Assembly: GCA_963969365.1 (NCBI GenBank)
Contig: OZ017750.1
Location: 868,001 to 932,000 of the forward strand
Source of the DNA: Asterochloris sp. CNOR1
Taxonomy: Eukaryota; Chlorophyta; Trebouxiophyceae; Trebouxiales; Trebouxiaceae
DNA: 64,000 nt
Reading direction: 5' to 3'
Shown: positions 1 to 11,309 of the stretch, piece after piece
Numbering within the stretch: position 1 is the stretch's first letter
Layout of the letters: every line of letters begins with the position of its first letter
Made by a program: the position numbers and the translations under genes
Notes under the pieces: model-generated
The model's input: the letters and a program-made list of their open reading frames with translations, nothing else
Database searches by the model: none
Told to the model about the DNA's origin: nothing

Positions 1-752
1 ACAGCTGCTTCTGCATCGCTGCAGTTCTGCTGTCATTCCATGGGGAGCTGCAGCGCTGAGATGCCAGCATACGGCCGTCTTGTGTCTGGCTCCCAGTGTG
101 TCCAGTGCAAGCTCAGCCTCTCAAAACTGTCACGATCGTCTTCTGGTGTGGCAGTGCTCCAGCAAACTAAATGGCGCACTCCCTCTGCCCTGCAGCTGCG
201 CTCAGCAAGTGGCTTCCAACGCTGGGGCCAGTGACGATTGAGCAAGCGGCTGAGTGGCTGCGCCGCAAGAAGCCTGGTAAGATGCGCGATAACAAAGCAG
301 CTTCACATTACCTTGTTGGTGCATGCAAGCATCTTGCTTACAGATGACTGCTGACATCTGAAGCAATGCACGGCTGCTGCTGCTGCAGGGGACCATGCCA
401 GGCTGCTGTGGGCCAGTAGCAGGGCTGTGTGCACAGCAGCTGCGTTCTTTGACTTGCCTGCATTGCGGAGATGCTGCCCGCACAACAGCAAGGCTGCTCA
501 GCACAACAGCTGTTCACCAGGACTGCCTCGGGCCTGAATGCTTGCGATGCGCAAAGCAACGGAAGCACAGCACAGCAGCTTTGCCACTGAATACACATGG
601 CTTGACTGCCTTCAGGGAGCCACTACATCATGGCGGAGGGCACTGACCTCACCAGAGCCTTGGTGAGGGCAGGCAAGACATGGCCTCCACTCTCCATGAC
701 CGAAATCAACAATTACCTCGGCCCAGGCGCAGATGATGAAGAGGAAGATTAG
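1..752 (+). CDS. 3' end of an unrecognised gene (partial)
   Basis: Two exons are readable: about 196-276, ending in a GT donor (GTAAGA), and 616-752, ending in TAG. The phases agree (one base before the intron, two after). The joined tail reads ALSKWLPTLGPVTIEQ, then AAEWLRRKKPG, then SHYIMAEGTDLTRAL, and ends in the acidic sequence EINNYLGPGADDEED. I do not recognise the family. The 5' part lies left of the window or in earlier exons I could not define. The coherent phase and sensible composition support coding. The next gene starts 230 bases downstream. Confidence 0.45.
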
Positions 753-982
753 CAATGTCCTTGCAGCTTTCAGTGCTGCCTAGTATTAGTACCACCCTTG
801 CTCAAAGAGACAAAGTCGCTCCCCTTGCCTATCCTACACTGCTTGTCACTTGCTGAAAAGTTGCTTGATTTCCAGTGATTCTGTACCTCAATACTGACTT
901 TATATGCCATACTGGCCAGGTGTGATTCCAGTGTAAGTCAAACCATCCTTGTAGGCGCCAACACTTCACAGCAGGGTTCATC

Positions 983-1714
983 ATGTTCGCAACAACAGCA
1001 TCCAGTCCAACACCTGCCAGCCCCAACTTCTGCTCAAGGGCCCCCAGCAGAAGGTTCACAGTGGTGCCTCCTGTTGGTCAGACTGCGGCAAGGTCGAGGT
1101 GTGCTCCAACAAGCAGGCTTGTGGTGCGCGCTGGGACTGAAGACAGGTGAGCAGGCAGCACTCACTGGCGGTCATCTGTCCATTGCATCTGTGACTGGTC
1201 ACCAGAACCTTCCTGGTTGGGACTGCTGGCAGTCCAGCACACTGTTGTGGCCTGGCTGGCTAGTGCATGCTGCAAGGGCCTGTGTGGGCACACCAAAGTG
1301 CCCACGCCCCTGCACCATGCAGGCCAGGCCTGGTGAAGAAGCTCACATTTAATGTGAGTGGCATGGTTCTGACGACCCTAGTCGGCAAGCAGTTCTTTGG
1401 GCCTGGCGTCTTGCAGACGGTGCAGGCCGCCAAGGGCAGCTCTGCGGCTGCAGTCGTCATTGTGGCTTGGGTGTATTATGGTAAGCGTCCCTTGCATTGC
1501 TTGTGACTTTTGCACATGGTATGCTGTCATGGGGCCTGCAGCATGGCCTGCCCCCTGGCAGCTCATGCAGGTGGCACCGTTTGCTGCAATGACTGCTGGC
1601 TGGCCGCAGCCATTATTGCGTCACTGGTGCAAGCTGTGCCTGCCTGCAGTGTGGAGGACCCTGGACACTGTCAATGAGTGGGTTGAGGACAAAATTGTTG
1701 GCGGCAGTTCTTGA
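983..1714 (+). CDS. small plastid-targeted membrane protein, unknown function
   Basis: Three exons join in phase: 983-1146, 1323-1480 and 1650-1714, giving 128 aa. All introns are GT-AG (donors GTGAGC and GTAAGC). The first about 55 residues are rich in Ala, Ser, Thr and Arg with almost no acidic residues, as expected for a chloroplast transit peptide (MFATTASSPTPASPN at the start). The mature part has a hydrophobic stretch around residues 85-108 (SSAAAVVIVAWVYYVW) that could cross a thylakoid or envelope membrane, and ends TVNEWVEDKIVGGSS. No family is recognised. The plastid location is inferred from composition only. The gene lies between an unrelated 3' end and the tail of the convergent kinesin gene. 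Confidence 0.6.
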
Positions 1715-2234
1715 AGTCTTCAAGTACTGAGCCAGTCTCAGCCCTTGCAGCAAGATGTCCACCTGAAACACTGTGTTGACACTGGCCACTCGCCTGAACA
1801 GACTGGCTGAGACTGAAACAATGAGTGCATGAGTTGAACAGCAACATGCTTGTCTCTCAGCAATGAGGGGATGGGTAGTGGGCAATGGTACAGCTCAGAC
1901 AATGCGGGGCCTTGCAGCGCGAGAGCCTGCCGCAGGGGCTGCCGCCTTGCGCTTGATGCCAGGTGCCGGGCCTCCTGCAAGGCTCTGTCTCCGGGACTGC
2001 GGGCAAGCAAGCATCTGTAGGAGAGAGACCAGAATGGCGCATAGCTTACTGCCAGAAAAGCATGTTGCAGGCCAGGGCTGCAGCAGGATCCTTGCATCTG
2101 CTGTGCAGGCAAGGTGCAGCAGGCTGTGAACGCCACAGGCCGACCCTGGATGGTTGCGGCACCCACCAGGCCGGCTGCTGCAGGCAGACGCATCACCGCC
2201 CTGCTGCCTAGCTGTGAGCGGTGCCTCTGCCAAA
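1715..2234. other. intergenic or 3' region between convergent genes
   Basis: This stretch separates the stop of the small membrane protein gene from the last sure kinesin exon. On the minus strand, a GTGAGC sequence at about 2284-2289 follows a GAG codon inside the kinesin tail. If used as a donor, a further exon could start after a CTGCAG acceptor at about 2170 and end at a TAA near 2039. I could not decide between this and the direct stop at 2235. Nothing else convincing is visible. Confidence 0.3.
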
Positions 2235-5200
2235 TCATGCCGGTGAGAGATGGCTCACCTCCACTGCACAGCCGGCGGGCAGCTGGGAGACATGGCGCTT
2301 GGCACCCCCACGAGCACCGGTCTCACACTGGTTCACCTTGGCGGCAAAACGCAGGGAGCACAGTGTCTCCCCCAGGGAGGACGGCTCGGGCGTGATGTTG
2401 ACAAACATCAGCGTCTTCCCGCTGCCTCCCAGGCAGGGCTGCAGCAGCGGCAGCGCACAGTGGCTCAGCAGGCAGGCAGCCTGTGGGGCAGCGTGCAGGC
2501 CATCCTTCTGCAGGTACAGCTCAAGCAGAGACACCGTGAAGGGAGAGGCTGGCAGCTGGAGCAAACACTGGCGGGCCACCTGTGCGGACTCGCGGGTTCT
2601 GTCGTGTGCCGGCAAATGCCCCCGTGCATGCATGCCACAAGCAATGCTGCCTGCACAGGCAACCACCCCGGATGCTAGCTACATGCAGCTGCATTGCCTG
2701 CAGGAGGTGGGTGAGCTTGCAGTTGCGGTAGGGCACGTGGGGGGCCCGCGCCGCCAGCGCTGCAAAGACATCCCCCAGCGCGCTCAGGGACCTGTTGATG
2801 GAGCAGGCCTCCTTCTGACGCTGCCCCTCAGCTTGGCTGCGACCCAGCCTTTCGCTGCAGGCAGAAACTGGGTGTTGTTGGGTCAGGTGGAGCCCTTGTG
2901 GGGACTAGGCTCGTTGCTGTAGCACCAGAGCTTTGCTGCTGGCCTCTGCAGGCACTGCGGGTTGTTGATGCGTGCTGCGGTTGGATGTCCATGTGTAGTG
3001 CTGGTGGGATGTGGCACAGCAAGACTTGCCGGCCAGGCGCACTGACAAACCACGGGAGCGTGTAACTTCTGAAAGCCGCAGCTTGGTGGCATGCCATATG
3101 CAGGGCGGTCATGGCAGGACAAGTCTCAGGATGCTCACTGCTGCACAATCCTGTCGGTTAGCTGCTACTGTCCACCATGAGGTTTGCCAGGCCAGGTGCC
3201 TCCCGCTCCAACAGCTGTGTTGCAGCAGCAGCGCCTCAACCCTGCTGGCCAGGTCCTCTGGGACGAGGGCCCCCCCTCCATCTCCACGCAACACTGTCAC
3301 CCATAGTTGACTGGCCTCTCCAGTACATGCCACTGCCTGCAGTCCCCGCAGCCGGGACTCCACCTGCCAGCCAGGTCCTCCAGTATGAGCAGCCTCAAAT
3401 TGAATCTTTGCCCACCATCCTGCCGAGTGCAATGCATTGCAGCAGCCCTGGGGCCCGACCTGCCAGCCAGGTCCACCAAGTTCAACGCTCCCTGCAGGCG
3501 CTGCCCGCTGCCCTCGTGGAGCCCTGAGATGTACAGCATGAACACGCTGTGGCTGCGCGAGGACACCGCATTCATGGCCGTCGACTCCACGGCGCGAGCA
3601 GCAGCCGCTCGCTTGACCAGCGCTGCCGCGGCCTCGGGCGTTGCCACAGGGAGGCGGGTTGCACCCAGCACGGTGGTCTGGCCCCCTGCAGACTGGAGTC
3701 AGGGGCTCATGCACTTCACAGGAAAAGATGTCAAACCTGACGGCAGCCCCCATGTGAGGCCCCAACCCTTCAAACTCAATCTCTGCAGCCACAACTCAGG
3801 CCTGCAGGAGACTAGAACATCCGGACGGACAGTACGGGGGCTGAAGCTGGTTTTCACTCCACCTTCAGTCAAGCAGCAGGTGAGGTTTGGCAGCTGGTGT
3901 TGCCTTACTTTCTTTTGTGCAAAGTCCCCGCCTGGCCTCTCCTTGCGCACCCTGCTTGCGTGCCACCTCAGGGCACTGTCATTGGGTGGACAGGCAACCC
4001 AACACATCAGTGCAGCAGCAGTGCGCAGCCCACTCTGCGGCCGGCTGCAGCATCACTGCTGCTTTTGGGCATTGCCGCAAGCTTGAGCACAGGTGCAGCC
4101 CACCATTTGCAAGGTGGCTCATGTAATTTGAGCCCAGGCGCACACCAGCAACAACTGCACCTGCGCAGGGTGCACCCAGCAACGCTGAGTCGGTGAGATG
4201 CTCCCTGGCGCACAGCGGCATCTCAACACAGCGCCAGGCCCGGCGCACCGTCAGCTGGATGCTTGATGGCATTGCCGTCCAGGGCATGGCCAGCCTCCCC
4301 TCGGGAACGCCCCTCGTGCAGCAGATCACGTAGCGTCTCATTGTACACTTCTATGAAGGAAGCCTCCATGTTGTACACCCACCCCTGCTCCTCCAGACGC
4401 GCCACCTGCTCCAGGATCTGCAGAGCAGTCACTGTTGGAGTCTCGCAAGCCATACACAGGTGTCAGTGAGGTGGGTCTGTCTCCGTGCTGTCTCATCTCA
4501 GCGAAGTTTCTACCTGTGTTTTGCAGGGCTCGTTGGTGGCTGGGCACGGGCTGCGATGCAGCAGGCTGCGGCCTGGGCCCAGAGGAGGTCCTCTGAGGCA
4601 CAAAATCTCTCTTTGTAGATGTCACGGCAGCAAGTAAGCAGTCAAGGCCTTGCCTTGAGCACTGCGCGGGGTATGATGCCCTGCTCTGCTCCTGCCCTGC
4701 CGCCCTGCATGGTGTGAGTCTTGCCTGCACCTGTCTGCCCATAGCTGAAGATGCACACCTGCATGGCAAGTGTGGCTTGTTCATAGCAACAACACTCCTG
4801 AGCGGACGGTGCTTAATGCTGGGCTGCATGGATGAGCAGCAGGCACAGGCAGGCCACTGCACTGCCTTCCATCTCAGGAGCCTTACCGCCGGGATCTACC
4901 TATCGTAGGCAGCAAATACGCTTCCAGGCAGGGCACTGCATTGCCTACCATCTCAAAGACACCACCATCTCGCATTTCCATGCCTTCCTTGTTCAATTGC
5001 CTTCAAGCAGGCTGCGGGGCGGACAGGGCCCTAGGTCACCTTGTAGCCATCCAGGGCGCTTTGGACCAGCTCTGAAACCCCGGCAAACACCTGCTCCTGA
5101 GTGCTGTCTGGGCCAAAGACGTGATCAAAGCTGAAGCAGCTGTCCTTGCTGTTGCCCTCTGCCGCGCCTTCCACCCGTAGAGAGGCTCTGTCGGGCAGGC

Positions 5201-8200
5201 AGGTGATGCTGCAGACTGGTGCGGGGCGCACACGGCAGAATACCCGGATCTGCAATCGCACGGTGGCAGCATGATGTTGGGTGCGTCAGTGCAACATGGT
5301 GGGCATCTGCTCCTGTCAGGCTTCTGGCCTGGCCAGCATCCTGCAAGGGGTTTGTTGCGCATGGGCACATTGCCTGCTACAGAGCTCAGCCAGTGCAGGT
5401 CCTGTGCACGACGAGACAAATTTCGCTGCCAGCCCCCATCTGATGCTGAGCCGCTGCTGCCCAGCTGTCAAGCAGCCAGGCCTAGCTCATCAGCTGCCAT
5501 CTGCACTGCCTGGATGGCAAACAGAGCCTCCGCCATGTTGCTGCATGCGGACCCAAAATGCCACACAGCTCCACCAGCTGGCACACTCAGGCAGTGCATG
5601 CAATGGCCTCCATTGCAGGAGCCAGCTCAGGCGTTGCTCCTGCCTGCCTGGCGGCCAGGCCATGCTCTGGCCCTGCCGTCAGCTGCATGGGGCCTGCAGA
5701 TGAAGAATACCCTCCACTCACATTGCCTCGCAGCTCCACCAGCTGGTTGTGCAGCTGGCGCCGGGCGCCCTCGGCTGCGGCTGCAGCCCCCTCCAGCGTG
5801 GCCACACGGGAGACCAGCTTGCTCAGCATCTGCGTCTGGTCTCCCTCCCCCATGACTCCCTGCAGCGCCTCCAGCTCCCCTGCAGCATTTTGGATTCTTT
5901 GTGCAGTGGAGGCAGCGCATTAGCTGCAGATGCCACAAAGGGGAAAGGGGGACCAGGTGAAGTAGAGACTAGTGTGCACCTCATTGTGTAGGAGCTGCTG
6001 GAAGATATCCCTGCACATACACATCAAAATTCAGGAGGAGAAGACGACATGTGCGTGCTGCAGAGCCTGCCTGGTGCAGCATGCGGCGCTGCAGGGGCAC
6101 CGGGAACTGCTTCAGTGCACAGAGTACAACTGGCAAAGGATAACCCCTGATGTGGGGGCATCTGGCAGCTCAGGCAGATGGCTGCTGCTTGCATGATGCC
6201 CACTGGAAGCCTCTGCCTGAGCTTGCACTCCTTCCAAGCAGCTGCTGCCAGGCACCTCATCAGTCCTCCTGCTGGACGCAATGCAAGGCAGTGTGATCAT
6301 CTGTGTGTCCGGCCCAGCGGTCCCCAGCAAGCTTGGCACATCTTTGGAGGTTGCCCTGTGGACAGTGCTGTTCTCACTCAGGATGCTGAAAGCATGCTTA
6401 GAACCTGCGCTGTGGGTGCTGCCTTTGTCACCTTCAAGGTGGGCCAGCTTTGCTGCCTTTTCGGCTGCCTGTTGAGCCACAGCCTGCTGGGCCGCCTCAA
6501 GGTCCGCCACCTGCTGCAGGGTGCCCTGCAGCTGCTTCGTCAGCTGCTGCTGCTGCGCCGTGGCAGCCTCGGTGGCAGTGCGCTGCTGAGCCAGCGCCTC
6601 CTGGCTGTCTCCCAGCTGCAGGCAGGCCAGCAGCCCCTCAGCTTGAACAGCATAGCGTCCCCTTACAGCGCTCAATTCCAGCTTGAAACAAGGACCATGA
6701 TGTTAGCCAGTGTGGCAATGCAAGGTGCAAAACGAGTCATTGCCAGGCGGGGGCTGACCAGCATGTGATGGCTTGCCAAGTTGAGGGCAAGCTTTGCGGC
6801 ATGCCACACACCTGTTGGGTGGCCTCCTGCAAGCGACCCTCTGCCTCTGCCAAGGCGCCACTGGTGCTGGCCTTCTGCTCGAGAGCAGTCGTCAGCGCCA
6901 GCTTGAGCTGCCCCTTCTCTGCCTGCATGTGATCTGCTTGATCGGCTGTCACAACTGACAGGCCCTGTCTGCCATGTGGCAGCATGCTTGAAGGCGCTTG
7001 CTACATGCTGCATACTCTTGAGACAGCCAGACCAGCAGCAGACTGGGACGTGCTGCAGCGATCTTCCCTGCATAAGCTGCGCCACACAGATGCTCACCGA
7101 AGACAGCCCAAAACCTCCTGCATGCAAGTCATTGCTGCTACCTGCAGGCATCTGCACACCCAGGCAGGCCTTGTGCAAGGGGCTGCCACAGATGTCAACT
7201 GCAGCTTTACTCAACTGACATCAATCAAATGTCAAAGTCTGCCAGCCCACCTGCAGCTGGCCCCTCTCTAGACCCCAGGCTGCGTTTGCAGCCTGGTGCG
7301 CCTGCTGCTCAGCATGCAGGCTCCCCTGCGACTGCGCCAGCTGCCCCTGCGCAGCCTCCACCTCCCCCACCAGCTGGTTGCAGCGCTCCTGCAGCTCCAC
7401 GAACTGGGCCAGCACCTGGCTGCTCTTGCGGACCACCGCATCGTGAACCCGCTGGTGCTCCTCCAGGTTGCTCTGCCCCTGCAGGGGGGCAATCGAACTG
7501 CTCTGCCAATGGCAACCGGAGAGCCTTGTAAAGAGCAAGCCCTCGGACTGGCAGTCTTGACAAGGATGTGGAGTAGTGGGATGGCCTGAGGAGTTCCTAA
7601 CGCGCGAAGCGCACGCTTAGTGGGGCGCCCAGGGCTGCTTGGACCCAGATGTGTACACGGGCGCCTGGGAAGCTGAGTGCCCTGTGAGTAAGCACGTTGC
7701 GCACGCATGCAGGTGTGACCCACACCCAAAATACACTTCAGCATCTCCTAGGCTCTGGTGCTCTGTACCAGTTTGCCATGCAGCAGAGCTGCGCTCGCTG
7801 AAAGGCAATGGAAGTGAGTGTCTGCGGGCAGCACCGCACCTGCTTGTTGTCATCTATCAGCAGACGCTCCCGCACCTGAGCCTGCTTCAAGCTCTCCTGG
7901 GTATCTTGCAGTTGCTGCAGACTCACAAAGAGGTGAGTCAGCATGCAGCACACTCACAGAGGTTGATTGCGCAGCACCGACATGCAGAGGCATTTACAGC
8001 CGTTGCTGTTGTGCTGGCAGAATCCTCCTTCTGCCTGCACAGCTGCTCCCTGAGGCATGTGATGCCAGGCGCTGCCTGAAGAGGCCACTCACATTCCTGA
8101 CGGTGCTCAGTTCAGAGTCTGCCACAGCAGCTCGTGACTCGGCATACTCTGCTCTGACCTGCATACTCTGCAGCTCAGCCTGCAGGCAAGAGGATTCAGG

Positions 8201-11182
8201 CTCTATCAAGTGATCACTGGAGCAGAAGCCTGACGCTGTGTTGTCAGCAGCTGCAGCTCTCTGGCAAGCATGCCCAGAGGTGTGCAGGCATCAAGCAGCT
8301 GCCCCCAAGGCGCCTGGTCTCATACCGAGCCTAGCCTATTGCAGCTGTAGCATGCAGCAGCTTGCCTGTATCTGCTGGTGGCGGGAGTCCGCATGCTCCC
8401 GCGCCTCCTGCAGATCTCTCATAACCTGCGCGCAGCCGCTGGCCAGAGTATTGCACTGCACCTCATTCTCCTTGCACACAGCCTTGAGTCGACTGTCCAG
8501 CTCGACCCTGGCGGCCTCAGCCCTGCAGCATGAGAGATGCAGCGTTGGACAGACTGCCGGCCAGCATGTGCAGGGCAGGGCAGGCAGGGCTCTGCCAGCC
8601 AAAACAGACACACTGTGCCCAGCTGCATCGGCAACCATGTTGGGGCTGTCTGGCTCGCTGCAGACACTTCTTTGCTCCTCTGCTTTGCAGGTGCCGACTG
8701 CAGCACCTCAAGGCCTGGCCATAATGCAGGGGCTGGCTGCATAGGCAGAGTTCTGCTGCCAAGCAGCTGAGGTAGTACGAGTGCCTCACTGGCTGGCTGC
8801 CTCCCGTGCTCTGTCCCGCTCTGACTCCATTCGCTCCAACTCACGCCTAAGGCACCCTACCTGCACAGATGGCCACGACTCACGGCCTCCACCAGCTCTC
8901 CAAAAGCAGCCGATCAAAGGGACGCATGTGCAACATGCACACATGCCTTGACAACACGCACAGCCCTGGACAACAGCCGCAGCCATGACGACAGACTGGC
9001 CCTGCTTGCCTCAGCTTTCTGCCAGTCCAGCTCACTCTGCCGGGAGGCAGCTGTCGACTTGTGGGCGGCCGCCGCCTGGGCGGCATCCCGCTTGGCAGCT
9101 GCCAGCTCGGCCTCCAGCTGCTTCTGAGCGGACTCTGATGCCAACTGCACAGACTCTACCTGCAGCACAATGGTACATCTGTCGGCTGTGGCACTACTGC
9201 AAAGTGGGCATCGCTTGAGCTCATGCGTGCTAGATCTGATTGTTGGGCTCTTTGCATTGCCTGTGTCAGCAGCCTTCATTGTCCTCTCACAGGGCTTTTG
9301 AGGTCAGGCCACATACTTTAGCTGGCAGCAGCCAAGCATGACTTGGACAGTGATGCGCCTTTGAGGCAGCCCGCCACCAGCAACAAAGAGGCAGGTGTGG
9401 CACAAATGGACCCACTTTTGCCTGACATGCTGCTGGGCAGCCTGCGACTAGCAGGGAATGAGCAGATGTAGAGCAGGAGGTAGCAGTGCTGCCTAACCTG
9501 CTGCTTGGCCTCTCGCTCAAACTTCGCGCTGGTGTTCACAAACTGGCGGATCTTCCACGTCATCTGCTGCAGGCAGCGCCGCAGCAGCTTCACTAGCGCT
9601 GCAAGCAGGCACAAGGCATGTCAGGCCCATTCCAGGGTGAAGAGCAGCCCGCTCCCTCGTGTGAAGCCTAGAGCAGTGGCTGCCGCTGGAAAGGCACTGA
9701 CAAGGAGCAGTGAGCCTGGAATGCACCCAACCCAGCGAAGGCGTGCATCTGTGGGACGCCAACAGCTGCCCCATGAGCTGTTGTCTGCAGAGTAGCCGCT
9801 TCACCACCCTGGCCCAGCAAGAGGGCACCAGTCACCAGCCAGAATTGCCACACAGGCCCCTGTGAAGCTCCACAGACAGCCTTATGCAGCACATATGCAG
9901 GACAAACTGATCTATCACAGCCTGCTCTGTGGACAGCCTGATGTGGCTCACACACAGGGCAGCCTGATGCAGCACAGCCTGCTGCAGCATCTCTGCAGAT
10001 GAGCCTGCTTCAGCAGAGCTTTGTGCAGCGCTAAACAGTTCGCACACCTGCAAGCTCCTGGATGCGTGAGTCGGCAGTGGCCCCATCCTTGGTGCGCTGC
10101 AGAATGAAGTTCATGCCCCGGTCGCACAGTTCCTTAAAGCTTGCATCCCCAAACAGCTCCTGCGCAGAACTGGCCAGGCTGCGCGTCTCAAACTGCCCTG
10201 CGGGCTCGAAGTGAGGGGCGCCCTGCTGGGCGCTTGCGCCATGATCCCCCACCTGCAATGGAAGCCACACTAGAGAAGGCACAACAGGGTCAGGCCATGC
10301 ATTGAGGTGCCCTGCGGGAGACCAGCAGCATGCTGGAGGACCTTCGGGCACAAGCTGCTGCATCCGGATGGGCAGGTTTGCTGTGCGCACAGCAGGCCGT
10401 GGCCCTTGCATCACGGCCCTGTTCAACTGCAACTGACACCTTCGAGTCTGGCTGGCACTGTGGGCGCGGGACATGCACAGAGGCACCCATGGAGTGTCCC
10501 TGCAGACCTGCATGCTGTCCCTCTTGAGAGCCTCCAGGCGTGCCGCCAGAGTCTGCTGCACCGGCTGCTGCGCCAGAGGCGGGCACGGCCGGCTGCCGCG
10601 AGCCGGCTGCGCCTGCCCTGCCTGCAGAGGCGCCAGGACCTGCTCCACCACACTGTCGTCTGTGATCTTGCTGCTGCCTGAGATGCTGGCACGCATACTT
10701 TCCCTTTTGAGGGAGTCTAGGCGTCCAGCAAGCTGGGTGAACTGGCTCTCCATGTGCTGCAGCTGGGATGCTGACACTGCAGGTTTGCGCGCAGAGTCCG
10801 GTCTGCTGCGCCTGCCGCTGCTAGCGCCAGATGAGGCTGCAGCGTCGCCGGGGCCAGCGTGCTGCTTGCTGCTGTGCGTGGCCGACATAAAGTTTGGGAT
10901 GGCAAGGGAGGGCTTCGCGCTGGTTTGCGCCGCATTGGGGGCAGAGTCTGGAGGGGAGTCTGCAGGTGGCTGTGCCTCCTTGTGCTGTGGCAGGTCCTCT
11001 GAGCCCTGACGCCTGGGCTTTGGCAGCAGGCTGCCCGTCTGAGTGGGGCCGTTGATGCCTGCCTTTGTGGTCCTTGCCAGGAGGCTAGAGGTGTTGGTAC
11101 TACTGGTCCCTAGGGGTACTTTGGCTGAAGACTGACGCTTGAGATCTCTCCATTCCTGTAGCTGACGCTCCCTTGAGCTCAT
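2235..11182 (-). CDS. kinesin-14, C-terminal motor with long coiled-coil stalk
   Basis: A minus-end-directed type of microtubule motor. The start at 11182 opens a 225-codon first exon (11182-10508), basic and Ser-rich with two short helices carrying the shared word SLKRESM / ALKRDSM. Exon 2 is 10252-10048. About ten small exons down to 5722 encode a Gln/Glu/Ala-rich coiled-coil stalk. The neck reads [14 protein letters not shown], then IRVFCRVRP, the kinesin-14 neck-motor junction. Motor exons are 5249-5040, 4758-4654 (P-loop [12 protein letters not shown]), 4417 to about 4262, 3685-3460 (switch I NAVSSRSH, switch II LVDLAG), 2854-2698 ([11 protein letters not shown], then [11 protein letters not shown]) and 2438-2235. 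All nucleotide-binding motifs are intact. Two introns (after 4654 and 2698) appear to use GC donors. Roughly 1,100 aa are expected; the 3' end is uncertain. Confidence 0.88.
3245..3480. repeat. degenerate copies of the LVDLAG exon edge in a kinesin intron
   Basis: The switch II exon ends near 3460, in the word CTGCCAGCCAGGTCC on the plus strand. The same 15-base word recurs at about 3366 (GCCAGCCAGGTCCTCC), and a weaker copy sits at about 3245 (TGGCCAGGTCCTCTGG), both inside the following intron. On the minus strand the copies still read DLAGR and DLASR. This looks like local duplication of an exon edge followed by decay. Confidence 0.5.
4844..4958. repeat. intronic tandem duplication, about 78-bp spacing
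   Basis: Two copies of a roughly 31-base word lie in the kinesin intron before the P-loop exon: about 4846-4876 (ending TGCCTTCCATCTCA) and about 4925-4954 (ending TGCCTACCATCTCA). About 27 of 31 bases match. No coding role is visible. Confidence 0.55.
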
Positions 11183-11309
11183 GTCTGACTAGAAAATGTC
11201 AAGCAACCACTCTGAGCCGGTGGTGCGCATTCGACAGATCACCAACATGCAAGATGGCGAGTCAACCTTTGACTGCGACTTCTCCTGCTATCTGCTCTGC
11301 TGAGCAGCC
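11183..11309. promoter_or_regulatory. compact divergent promoter region (kinesin-14 / SET protein)
   Basis: Only 127 bases separate the start codons of two divergent genes, so both promoters must overlap here or lie within transcribed sequence. On the plus strand a 35-codon open frame (11196-11303, starting MSSNHSEPVV, ending TGA) fills most of the gap and stops 6 bases before the SET-protein ATG. If the SET transcript starts upstream of 11196, this would be an upstream ORF. No TATA-like element stands out. Confidence 0.45.

Noticed and set aside
2221-2922. 233-codon plus-strand frame over the kinesin 3' exons
   Set aside because: Antisense to exons with clear motor motifs ([21 protein letters not shown]); no family features of its own.
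4338-4862. 174-codon minus-strand frame MQWPACACC...
   Set aside because: Reads through a kinesin intron; the true exons on the same strand are in phase-defined pieces (4758-4654 and from 4417).
9840-9990. Short CAGCCTGATG repeats that might suggest an array
   Set aside because: Irregular spacing and imperfect copies within a kinesin intron; not a CRISPR or satellite.
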